Virus record (IMG/VR): IMGVR_UViG_3300032607_001308
Coordinates: 1 to 24,006 of that record
DNA from: a virus
DNA: 24,006 nt
Direction: 5' to 3' (one strand)
Shown here: positions 13,327-20,319 of the stretch, piece by piece
How the letters are laid out: the number at the start of each line of letters is the position of its first letter
Numbering within the stretch: the first letter of the stretch is position 1
Made by a program: the position numbers and the translations under genes
The notes under the pieces: model-generated
The model's input: only the letters and a program-made list of their open reading frames with translations
The model's database searches: none
What the model was told of the DNA's origin: nothing

Positions 13327-14000
13327 TATTGGCTCCATTTGGTTCGGAGTCGGATGATGTTGTCGTTGACTGCTGACCAGCGTTCAGCGCCGGATTGAGA
13401 CTCCAAGTGCGTGACAGTTGCTTGTGGATCGTAGACGTTACGGAAGCCTTTTGCGATGGATGCCAGACAGAGGTCGACGTCTTCGTAGCCGTTCCAGTAG
13501 CCGGTGTCGAAGCCTCCGAGGTCGGTGAAGAGTTGCCGGCTGATGGCGAGACAGGCGCCGGTGATGGCGTCAACGTCGGCGAGTGTTTCAGCCCAGTTGG
13601 TGTTGAGGTTCCATGCTTCGAGTCCTGGTGGGCGGGTGAAGTCGACTGCTATTCCGGCTGATTGGATTGTGCAGTCTGGGTAAATAAGTTTTGGTCCGAC
13701 AATCCCAATGTCTGGTTCCTCGAGGTGTCGGGTGATGGAGGTCCAGTTGGGGTGGACGATGGTGTCGTTGTTGAGGAAGATGAGATGGTCGGCGGTTGCG
13801 TGGCGTGCGCCGATGTTGCAGGCGGTCGCGAAGCCTGTGTTGATTTTGAGTGAGTGGGTGGCGAGGCGTTCACTGCCGTCGGTGGATCCGTTGTCGATGA
13901 CGATGACTTCGTCGACTGGGTCGTGGCGTTCGATTGAGGCGAGACAGTTTTGGGTGAGTTCGATTCGGTTGAAGGTGGGGATGATGACGGCGATGGTCAT
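13326..14000 (-). CDS. Glycosyltransferase family 2 (GT-A)
   Basis: This 224-residue protein is a clear GT2 enzyme: I-I-P-T-F-N-R near 6-12, DNGSTDGS (36-43), FLNNDT (74-79, equivalent of the metal-binding D-x-D), GGFD then YEDVDLCLA (catalytic Asp in the E-D motif, about 181-189), and a later conserved His (T-H-L-E, about 205-208). It resembles rhamnosyltransferase/WbbL-like enzymes. It would move a sugar from a nucleotide donor to a growing glycan or protein acceptor in the cytoplasm. There is no transmembrane segment. Its start overlaps the preceding glycosyltransferase stop as ATGA and its stop overlaps the connector start as TAATG. Confidence 0.88.
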   Translation of the reverse strand: MTIAVIIPTFNRIELTQNCLASIERHDPVDEVIVIDNGSTDGSERLATHSLKINTGFATACNIGARHATADHLIFLNNDTIVHPNWTSITRHLEEPDIGIVGPKLIYPDCTIQSAGIAVDFTRPPGLEAWNLNTNWAETLADVDAITGACLAISRQLFTDLGGFDTGYWNGYEDVDLCLASIAKGFRNVYDPQATVTHLESQSGAERWSAVNDNIIRLRTKWSQ

Positions 14001-14740
14001 GGGGCGGGATCGTAGATGAGGCCGTTTTCTTCACAAAGTTTCCGCCAGGTTGCCCAAAGCATGGCGTCGTCGTATTCGCCGAGTTGCCGCCAGTGCGCCC
14101 CGTAAGTGGGGTGGAGGTTGGTGGCTTGGTAGGCGGCTAGTCCGTTTCGGGCTTTGGTGACGAGCTGTTCGAAGGAGCGGTATTGGTAGTGGCGGTAGTT
14201 GAGTGCTTGGGCGTGAAGGCCGGGGTGGTTGAAGATGAAGTGGTTTCCGAAGTCGATGTGGATGTCGGGGTGGTAGCGGAAAGCGACTTTGCCCATTTTC
14301 TGTGGGGTGAGCCGGCGATGGGTGGTTCGTCGGAATGGTGAAGTTTCGGTGGGGTCGTCGTCGTCGCTGACGATGTGGTCCCAGCCGGTGGCGGTGATGA
14401 TGTCGGCGGTTGCTTTGCTGAAGAACTCGGCGAGGGTTCCGCCGGTCCAGTAGAAGTATTCGTCGGCATCAAATGGGAGGATCCATTCGGCGTCGAAGTC
14501 GGCGGCCGCTAGGTGTGCTAGGTCGGTCATTTTCTTGTCTTGGTAGTAGCCGGGTTCGTCGTCTTGGATGACTGTGACTTTTCCTGTGCTGGCGAGAGCT
14601 GCAAGTTTCCAGCCGGTTTCGTCGACGGAAAGGTTGTCGGCGACGATGATGTGGTCGACGCCTTGGTCAAGTAGGTGTTGGAGTGTCCAGTCGATGATGT
14701 CTTCTTCATCTCGAACCATCGTGATAGCGACCACGCTCAT
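13997..14740 (-). CDS. Glycosyltransferase family 2-like (Glyco_tranf_2_4 type)
   Basis: This 247-residue protein starts M-S-V-V-A-I-T-M-V-R-D-E-E-D-I-I-D-W, the typical opening of the Glyco_tranf_2_4 group (K/R-N/D-E with a following W). It continues with G-V-D-H-I-I-V-A-D-N-L-S-V-D and FDADEYF (about 89-95), whose D-x-D-E is the metal and donor site. A His-rich stretch (Y-H-P-D-I-H-I-D-F-G-N-H, about 156-167) and R-H-Y-Q-Y-R-S-F follow, as usual in this group. The start is fixed at 14740 by AGGAGGA six bases upstream and by ATGA overlap with the acyltransferase. The acceptor is unknown. Confidence 0.85.
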   Translation of the reverse strand: MSVVAITMVRDEEDIIDWTLQHLLDQGVDHIIVADNLSVDETGWKLAALASTGKVTVIQDDEPGYYQDKKMTDLAHLAAADFDAEWILPFDADEYFYWTGGTLAEFFSKATADIITATGWDHIVSDDDDPTETSPFRRTTHRRLTPQKMGKVAFRYHPDIHIDFGNHFIFNHPGLHAQALNYRHYQYRSFEQLVTKARNGLAAYQATNLHPTYGAHWRQLGEYDDAMLWATWRKLCEENGLIYDPAP

Positions 14741-15315
14741 TTGATCCTCCTGGCTGGTACGCCAACCCAAGTCGAGTTTGGTGGAATGTTTTGTCTGGGT
14801 AGGACCACTGTTCCGGCGCCGATGGTTGCTCGAGGGCCGATCTCGGCGAGGTTGGAGATGACTGCTCCTGCTCCGATTTGGGCGCCGGCTCCGATGGTGA
14901 CGTGACCACAGATCGTGGCCCCTGGTCCGATGGTGACGAAGTCGCCGATTTGGGCGCGTGTGATGAAGACGTTTCCATTGATGTGGCTGTGTCGCCCTAC
15001 ACGGGTTTTGGGGCCGATAGTGGTGTGTGCGCCTATTACGACACCGGGGAGGGCCTGTAGGGTCGAATGAACGGCTGCTGAGGGGTGGATGGCTGTGGCC
15101 GCTCCGTTTGGTCTGTCTAAGGCTTCTCGGATTCGGCTGTTGTTGTGGCCGATCAGGTAGCGGTCATACAACTCGAGGTCTAGGCATGGGCCGAGAATGT
15201 CGGGGCCGTCGATTTCATCATCCAAATATCCGGCGAAGGGTTGGCCGGAATCTTTCAAGATGGCAGCGATGTCTTGACCATGACCACCAGCGCACAAGAT
15301 CACCACTGGACTCAT
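14737..15315 (-). CDS. NeuD/PglD-type sugar O/N-acyltransferase (left-handed beta-helix)
   Basis: This 192-residue protein has the N-terminal PglD_N strand-loop V-V-I-L-C-A-G-G-H-G (about 4-13), which binds the nucleotide-sugar. From about residue 90 there are hexapeptide repeats (V-V-I-G-A-H, T-T-I-G-P-K, A-Q-I-G-D-F and later copies) and the closing W-V-G-V-P-A-R-R-I-K. Relatives transfer acetyl or other acyl groups from CoA to sialic acids or to UDP-amino-sugars. The usual catalytic His just before the I-G-D-F turn (pattern G-H-D) is not there: the aligned residues are Thr119-Arg120. Both ends overlap neighbours as ATGA. No sugar aminotransferase or dehydratase is in the window, so the sugar would come from the host or from elsewhere in the phage. 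Confidence 0.85.
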   Translation of the reverse strand: MSPVVILCAGGHGQDIAAILKDSGQPFAGYLDDEIDGPDILGPCLDLELYDRYLIGHNNSRIREALDRPNGAATAIHPSAAVHSTLQALPGVVIGAHTTIGPKTRVGRHSHINGNVFITRAQIGDFVTIGPGATICGHVTIGAGAQIGAGAVISNLAEIGPRATIGAGTVVLPRQNIPPNSTWVGVPARRIK

Positions 15316-15944
15316 AGTTGGTAGTTCCGTGAACGTCGGATCCCAATGTGGATGGTTTTCGGGTCGTCGCCTAGTTCGCCAAGATATCCGAAACGCCAAT
15401 CATCCGCCAACAGATTGGCCGTCAGATCCGCTTCTAACCCTGCCCGGTAGTCGCGTGCCACACCTATGGGGTACAGGCAAGGGTTGAAAGTGAAGAGATG
15501 TGACTGCTGGACGAATCCGTATTTTTGTTTGAAGCGATCAGGTTCGATTGAGTAAATGCCGCCGGCCTGCTGCTCCTCCGGCGACCACGGCTGGCGAAGC
15601 AAAGCAACCTGGGCGAGTTCCGGTTCGTACTCGAGAATCTCAATCATCAGTTCAATGTCGACCACGTCTGGGAAGATGAAGTCGTCTTCGAGGTGAAAGA
15701 CATAGTCGATGTCTTTGTCTAAAGCGTCCCAGCCGGATTGAATGGCACCGGCCAAACCCCGTCGAGGCGTGTTCTTTACAAACTCGAAGCCATCAGGACA
15801 GAAACCTTTTTCTTCGCCTGAGTCGTCCACCAGAATCTTTTGATGCCACGGCCAGTCAAGAGCTACAGCAGCGGACTCGAGGGTGCGTTGCAGATAATCC
15901 CAACGGCCGTCAGTGATGACCATGAGCGCCAGTTTCGGGATCAT
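15312..15944 (-). CDS. Glycosyltransferase, GT-A type
   Basis: This 210-residue protein opens with L-A-L-M-V-I-T-D-G-R-W-D-Y-L-Q-R-T-L, the first strand and helix of a GT-A fold, then ILVDDSGE (about 37-44), a G-L-A-G-A-I-Q-S-G-W helix and YVFHLEDDF (81-89), whose L-E-D-D is the metal-binding acid cluster. It ends with a Gly/Arg-rich strand. It is a short, single-domain enzyme. The ATG at 15944 is chosen because it overlaps the upstream stop as ATGA; a longer start nine codons earlier lies inside the previous gene. The acceptor is unknown; it probably acts in sequence with its coupled neighbours. Confidence 0.78.
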   Translation of the reverse strand: MIPKLALMVITDGRWDYLQRTLESAAVALDWPWHQKILVDDSGEEKGFCPDGFEFVKNTPRRGLAGAIQSGWDALDKDIDYVFHLEDDFIFPDVVDIELMIEILEYEPELAQVALLRQPWSPEEQQAGGIYSIEPDRFKQKYGFVQQSHLFTFNPCLYPIGVARDYRAGLEADLTANLLADDWRFGYLGELGDDPKTIHIGIRRSRNYQL

Positions 15945-17368
15945 TGAACCTGCACCCCATGTCTCGCCCAACGGCGCATGAAAGCGGCCTTGTCTTTGGC
16001 AAGCTGCTGCTGCATCACTGGGTCTTCCCAGTTGCCAGTCTTCGAGCCTCCGTCGATGTGTTCCACTGTGGTTTGGGTTGCCATGCCATACCAGGCGCCG
16101 GCCATGTCAACAGAGAGGACGAGGTCGTTGTCTCCGAACCACCATTTGCAGTCTTCGGGGAAACGCCAGCCTTCTTGGAACCATTCCGACTTCACCATGA
16201 AAGCGAAGCCGGCGAGGCCGCCGGTTCCGTCATAGCGGTCGGCACAGATGCCGTGGAGTTGGACCACGGTTTCCACTGTTTCTCGGCCGTCATAGTTCGG
16301 ACAAATCGCCACCATCTGATGGTCGGAACGTAACCCTGCCGCCATCGTCGAAATGAACTTGTCACCGATGACGATGTCGTTGTTGAGGAAAGCGATGTTG
16401 CATTTGTGATGCCGGTTTATCGCCCATGTCGCTCCGACATTCCACATTTCGTGGATACCCATTCCTTCACAATCCATCACCTTGGCGAAGGTTTGAGACC
16501 CCAACCATTTCACGGTTTCAGGGTTGGAGCCGTTGTCGAGGACGAGGATGCCGTCGTGTTCGCCCTGGTCATGCAGCTGCAGTAGGAGCGCCTTCGTCAT
16601 TTTCAGATTGTCTTTGACAGGCACTAGAACAAAGTTTTTTGTAGGCACAAGTTCGGGCGGTACTTGCGGCCAGAAGTCTCGAGTGGTCAGTGTCCGCTTT
16701 TTGATGTGGCCGACTTCGATGGTGGTGTCGACAATGCAGGGAAAGCCGACCGCTTGCGCGCGCAGGCTGAACACATAGTCTTCGCCCATGATGTCGTGGA
16801 TTTCTTCACCGGTTTCTGGGTCGGTGTAGTCCCACTGCGCATATTTGAACCAGGGTTGAGCGTCTTTTCGGTTGGCGTCCCAAATCTTTTGGAGGACTGT
16901 TCGGTGGAGGAGGACACATCCGGAGCCGACAGCGCCGACCTGCCAATGCTGCTCAGGTGGGATTGTTGGATATTCGCGTGGTATGGGCGGATCTAATGTT
17001 TCGAAGCCAATGCAGGCCGGAACGATTCGGTGATGAGGATTCCACTTTTCCGCCATGATGAGCGCCGAAAGGATGGGGCGTTCGATTGGGTCGGCGGATT
17101 CCAGCATGACGTCAACGAGGTCGAAACGGAAACGCTGGTCGGTGTCGATAAACAGCAGCCACTCAGCGTCACCCTCGAGGAAGGTTCGGACGACAAAGTT
17201 TCTCTGTTGAGGCAGGTTGGTTCCTGCTTGGGCGATCATCCATCCGGCGTGGTCTAGACAGCCGGCGGTTTTTTGATCCCAAGATTTCAAGGCGAGAAGG
17301 GAGAATACGAAGTCGGGTTCGAAGCTGCCATAGATGATTCCGATGGCGACTTTGCCTTGCTTTGCCAC
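15941..17368 (-). CDS. Two-domain glycosyltransferase (tandem GT-A)
   Basis: This 475-residue protein appears to hold two GT-A domains. Domain 1 (about 1-240) has LLFIDTDQRF (71-80) with a D-x-D, V-G-S-G-C-V-L-L near 147-154, and GEDYVFSLRAQAVGF (195-209) with the E-D catalytic pair. Domain 2 (about 245-475) repeats the theme: ILVLDNGS (274-281), AFLNNDIV (326-333), G-L-A-G-F-A-F-M (384-391), GDNDLVLSV (412-420) and VEHIDGG (435-441). Such a fusion can add two sugars in turn. The start is GTG at 17368 with AAGGAG five bases before it, so this gene begins its own translation and is not coupled to the capsid gene. It heads the sugar cassette. Confidence 0.85.
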   Translation of the reverse strand: MAKQGKVAIGIIYGSFEPDFVFSLLALKSWDQKTAGCLDHAGWMIAQAGTNLPQQRNFVVRTFLEGDAEWLLFIDTDQRFRFDLVDVMLESADPIERPILSALIMAEKWNPHHRIVPACIGFETLDPPIPREYPTIPPEQHWQVGAVGSGCVLLHRTVLQKIWDANRKDAQPWFKYAQWDYTDPETGEEIHDIMGEDYVFSLRAQAVGFPCIVDTTIEVGHIKKRTLTTRDFWPQVPPELVPTKNFVLVPVKDNLKMTKALLLQLHDQGEHDGILVLDNGSNPETVKWLGSQTFAKVMDCEGMGIHEMWNVGATWAINRHHKCNIAFLNNDIVIGDKFISTMAAGLRSDHQMVAICPNYDGRETVETVVQLHGICADRYDGTGGLAGFAFMVKSEWFQEGWRFPEDCKWWFGDNDLVLSVDMAGAWYGMATQTTVEHIDGGSKTGNWEDPVMQQQLAKDKAAFMRRWARHGVQVQ

Positions 17369-17373
17369 TGTGG

Positions 17374-17379
17374 CTCCTT
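17374..17379 (-). promoter_or_regulatory. Ribosome binding site of the first sugar-cassette gene
   Basis: AAGGAG on the minus strand lies five bases before a GTG codon at 17368. It decides that start, as no ATG is near, and it abuts the G-quadruplex repeat. Confidence 0.75.
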
Positions 17380-17382
17380 GTC

Positions 17383-17423
17383 GGGGGTGTCGGGGTGTCG
17401 GGGGTGTCGGGGAAATATCGGGG
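17383..17423 (+). repeat. Tandem TGTCGGGG repeat with G-quadruplex motif
   Basis: Five runs of four or five G on the plus strand (17383-17387, 17392-17395, 17400-17404, 17409-17412, 17420-17423) are separated by TGTC three times and then by AAATATC. This fits the canonical G-quadruplex pattern. For the leftward operon the G-rich strand is the template strand, and the mRNA carries CCCCGACA repeats. It lies between the capsid hairpin and the first glycosyltransferase gene. Confidence 0.85.
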
Positions 17424-17431
17424 AGGCGTGG

Positions 17432-17467
17432 ACCGGACCCCCCAGCCCCGACGCTGGGAGGTCCGGT
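17432..17467 (-). terminator. Hairpin downstream of the capsid gene (attenuator/terminator candidate)
   Basis: The arms 17432-17446 and 17453-17467 form a 15-pair, GC-rich stem (14 Watson-Crick pairs and one U-G in the transcript) with a six-base loop. It begins 18 bases after the capsid stop codon. No U-run follows, so it may be a partial terminator, a transcript stabiliser or an RNA-processing boundary and not a classical intrinsic terminator. Confidence 0.7.
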
Positions 17468-17485
17468 TCACTTCTTGTCAGACGA

Positions 17486-18895
17486 TCAGACCTTCAGCAC
17501 CTTGAAGGCGTTGGAGGTGATGACGTCTGCACCGGTACGCCAGAAGGCGAAGAATCCGGCTTGACCTGTTGGGCGCTGGTTGGAACCCATGACCATCGGT
17601 TCATACATGATCTCGACGCCGATGCGGTCGACGATCTTGTAGCCGGTTCCGAAGTCGCCCAAGACGAGGACGAAGTCGTTGGAGCCGGAAACAATGGTCG
17701 TGTCCATTGCCTCGTTCTGGTAGGTGTTGTATCCGATGAGCTGAGCCGGAAGGCCGCCACCGAAATCAGACCAGAAGTTGGTGCGGGAGTCGGTCACGCT
17801 ACGAAGCTCGTTATAGGTCGCCTTCGCTGCAAGGAATGAAGCGTCGCGACGGAAACGTGAGCCAAGTGCGTTGTCGAGGGCGTAGGCGTCAGCGGCCACA
17901 AGGTTCGCTGCTCCTGCTGCACCCGACGTGCCGTTGACAACTGGGCCGGTGCCAGAAAGGCGGGTGATCAGACCGAAAGGCTGACCCGAACCGGTGCCAC
18001 TGATGTAGCAAATCTCTTCGAGACGATCCTTGGCGTCGGCGATGAGTTCGGCGACCTGGTTGAAACCAGAGTCGGCGAGGAACTCGTATGAGCCGAAGAG
18101 GAACGCTGCTGCCTTGTGGACCGAAATGGTCGGGCCTTGGAAGGTCGGAGTCGCGTCAGCGGCTTCGGTGCCTTCTGCAAGCCAGTCAGCGGTGACGCCT
18201 GCTGAAGTGACGCCATCCCACTGGTCGGTTGTGATGGACACAACGTCAGCCAACTGGCGGACAGCATTTGCCGAACCGGCGTTCGTGAGAACGATGGTCG
18301 GATCCAAGAACTGAGGAACAAGTACGCCACCGTTTGCCGCTGTAAGCGACATCGCTGCGCGTGCTTCACCCTTGCTCAGAATGCGAGGCATACCGGCCTG
18401 GGGGTTCTCAATGTAATCCTCGAAAGCCTGAAGGTACTCTGGGGAGGATGTGCGGACGATGTGGCGGGCCACAACATCGGCGTCCAACTTCGAGCGGCGT
18501 TCGATGAGCTTGGTTGCATTCTCACGGGCTGCGTCGTCGACGTAGGACGGGAGGTGCTTTTCGATTACTTCAAGCGCACGGCCTCGGAGTTCCGAGCCAC
18601 CATCGGCGGCGAGGGTTCCGTGATCGAATGCGTCGCGTGAAGTGTGAGTGTTGACGTTGATGGAGGTCATTGCTCCGTCTCCTGTTTCTTTGGCGGCTGG
18701 TGCAAAGTCGGCAATACGAGCCTTGCGCTCTTCGAGGGCGACAAGTTCGGCCTCTGTTGCGCGTACAAACTCGACGCCGGCTTCCCATGAAGCCTGTTCG
18801 TCTGGGTCAAATGAACGCTCTTCAGCGTCTGAGTGCATTTCGCGAAGGGCGGCTTTGACATAGTCAACGCCTTCGCGGAGGTTCTTTTCGTCCAT
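17486..18895 (-). CDS. Major capsid protein, HK97 fold
   Basis: This 469-residue protein has the layout of HK97-type capsid proteins. A charged, helical N-terminal region (about 1-65, rich in Glu and Arg) probably acts as the scaffolding delta domain removed by the protease. A linker and an Ala/Glu helix follow, and from about residue 170 the capsid fold starts with G-G-V-L-V-P-Q-F. Typical later segments are A-D-W-L-A-E-G-T-E-A (about 228-237), the G-T-G-S-G-Q-P-F-G-L loop (about 299-308) and the C-terminal G-V-E-I-M-Y-E-P strand. AAGGAG lies seven bases before its ATG, and the start overlaps the protease stop as TAATG. It is followed by a strong hairpin, in keeping with separate control of its high expression. 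Confidence 0.93.
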   Translation of the reverse strand: MDEKNLREGVDYVKAALREMHSDAEERSFDPDEQASWEAGVEFVRATEAELVALEERKARIADFAPAAKETGDGAMTSINVNTHTSRDAFDHGTLAADGGSELRGRALEVIEKHLPSYVDDAARENATKLIERRSKLDADVVARHIVRTSSPEYLQAFEDYIENPQAGMPRILSKGEARAAMSLTAANGGVLVPQFLDPTIVLTNAGSANAVRQLADVVSITTDQWDGVTSAGVTADWLAEGTEAADATPTFQGPTISVHKAAAFLFGSYEFLADSGFNQVAELIADAKDRLEEICYISGTGSGQPFGLITRLSGTGPVVNGTSGAAGAANLVAADAYALDNALGSRFRRDASFLAAKATYNELRSVTDSRTNFWSDFGGGLPAQLIGYNTYQNEAMDTTIVSGSNDFVLVLGDFGTGYKIVDRIGVEIMYEPMVMGSNQRPTGQAGFFAFWRTGADVITSNAFKVLKV

Positions 18896-20319
18896 TAGAG
18901 GACTCCTTCGATTTCGCGCAACTGTGAGCTGCGTTGGATGTGGGTGAGGCCGGAGTGCTGTGGCGAGTCCGGTGTCGATTCGGCGGGCCGCTCAGAAGTG
19001 CCATCAATGGCGGGTTCTGGTTGGGTGCCGAGAACAAGTGCCCTAGCGATCGCGTGGCGATCATCTTGGGGCAGTGAGAACAATGGTGACAGATCAGCAG
19101 AGCGAACGCCAACACTCGTCGATTCGTAAGCGGGGAAGACGACAGGTCCGAGTTCTAGGAGTTTGACTTCCTCGAGGGTTCGGACTGGCATATCGCCAGA
19201 CTCGTCGACACTGTCCCGAACAACTTGGAAGCGGAAAGACATTCCGTCGATGGCGCCGGAGGCGATGGCGTCGCGAACTGGTTGGATCAGCCAGTTGTCG
19301 GCGAGTCGTGCTTCGACATACAAACCATGCTCGTCTTCACGGAGCTTGGTGATCTGTCCGAGTGGCATGGATCCGAGGAGCGGATGGCGGCCGTGTTCGA
19401 ATTGGAGGACAGGCATTTTGGCGTTGATTGAGCGTTTGAAGGCTCCTGGGCGGATTCGTTCTTCGAAGCGGCCTTCGTAGTTGTCGATCATGGTGGAACG
19501 ATTGAAGACAGCGGCGTATCCGGTGAGGGTCAAGCCGTCTTCCGTGTCGTGTGCCGACCTAACTTCGAAAGGAACGTCACGGTAAAGATCCGAGCGTGTT
19601 TCCGTTGAGCGTGCCGATTCCATTTCGATCATGGGTTCTTCCTCGTCGATATTTTGAGCGTCGTGATCCATCAGACTTTCGGGGATGATCCAGTATTTAC
19701 AAAGTCCATTGGGGTCGATTTCGCCTGAGACAATTTCACAGGCTCGGCCTCCGGCGTAAAAGATACAACTGCTACAGACCATTCCTTCGGAAGCGAAGAT
19801 GTTTTCGTCAGGGTAGATGTAGTGGGCGCCTTGCGCTCCGACTCCTTGGTCAAACTTTCCGAAGACGTCAACAACATCCTCAAGGTCTTCGTAGATTTGG
19901 TTTTGCAGGGGCGTTATGGGGTAAATGGTTTCGATGTCTCGGATTTCATCCATAACGGACCTTTCGTCGTTGTTGAAGTCTTCCATGATGGCCTTGGCTC
20001 TGCTGTAGCCGGCGTCTCCACCCCAAAGCGCCCAGGCGATTCGGCCGTTGCTGGGGAATCCGTCTTCTCCTGGGCTGAAGCCTTCTGCCATTTTGTCGAC
20101 TTCGTGACGGTCGAAGAACGCTTTGACTCTTCGCCAAGTGTTGATGGGAAGGTCTTTGCGGTTGACGATGTCTCTGGCGCGCGCGATACCGATGGACGTT
20201 CCGCCTCGGCCATATTCGCTTCGCCAGTCCAAACCACGCTGAGCCTCTTCAACCATGCCGTCGGTCGGAGGGTAAGAGTCGGCAGCGCGTACTTCGTCAG
20301 ACGACATTGGTATCGCCAT
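18895..20319 (-). CDS. Prohead protease with N-terminal RGGT module and Cys4 module
   Basis: This protein (474 residues from ATG 20319; 470 from ATG 20307, which is equally possible) has three parts. Residues about 25-115 hold W-R-S-E-Y-G-R-G-G-T, A-R-A-R-D-I-V-N-R and F-F-D-R-H-E-V-D-K, a module that recurs in phage-encoded proteins. Residues about 177-213 hold four Cys (182, 185, 194, 207) in a short motif ending C-K-Y-W-I-I-P-E, likely to bind metal. Residues about 245-410 are the serine protease of HK97-like phages (S78 type), with LQFEHGR (catalytic His309) and GMSFRF (catalytic Ser361). It cleaves the capsid N-termini during maturation. The C-terminus is polar and probably self-cleaved. 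A long upstream extension in this frame lies over the portal gene and is rejected. Confidence 0.88.
   Translation of the reverse strand: MAIPMSSDEVRAADSYPPTDGMVEEAQRGLDWRSEYGRGGTSIGIARARDIVNRKDLPINTWRRVKAFFDRHEVDKMAEGFSPGEDGFPSNGRIAWALWGGDAGYSRAKAIMEDFNNDERSVMDEIRDIETIYPITPLQNQIYEDLEDVVDVFGKFDQGVGAQGAHYIYPDENIFASEGMVCSSCIFYAGGRACEIVSGEIDPNGLCKYWIIPESLMDHDAQNIDEEEPMIEMESARSTETRSDLYRDVPFEVRSAHDTEDGLTLTGYAAVFNRSTMIDNYEGRFEERIRPGAFKRSINAKMPVLQFEHGRHPLLGSMPLGQITKLREDEHGLYVEARLADNWLIQPVRDAIASGAIDGMSFRFQVVRDSVDESGDMPVRTLEEVKLLELGPVVFPAYESTSVGVRSADLSPLFSLPQDDRHAIARALVLGTQPEPAIDGTSERPAESTPDSPQHSGLTHIQRSSQLREIEGVL
18903..18908 (-). promoter_or_regulatory. Strong ribosome binding site of the capsid gene
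   Basis: AAGGAG on the minus strand lies seven bases before the capsid ATG at 18895, inside the last codons of the protease gene. It suggests re-initiation plus new loading of ribosomes. Confidence 0.8.
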
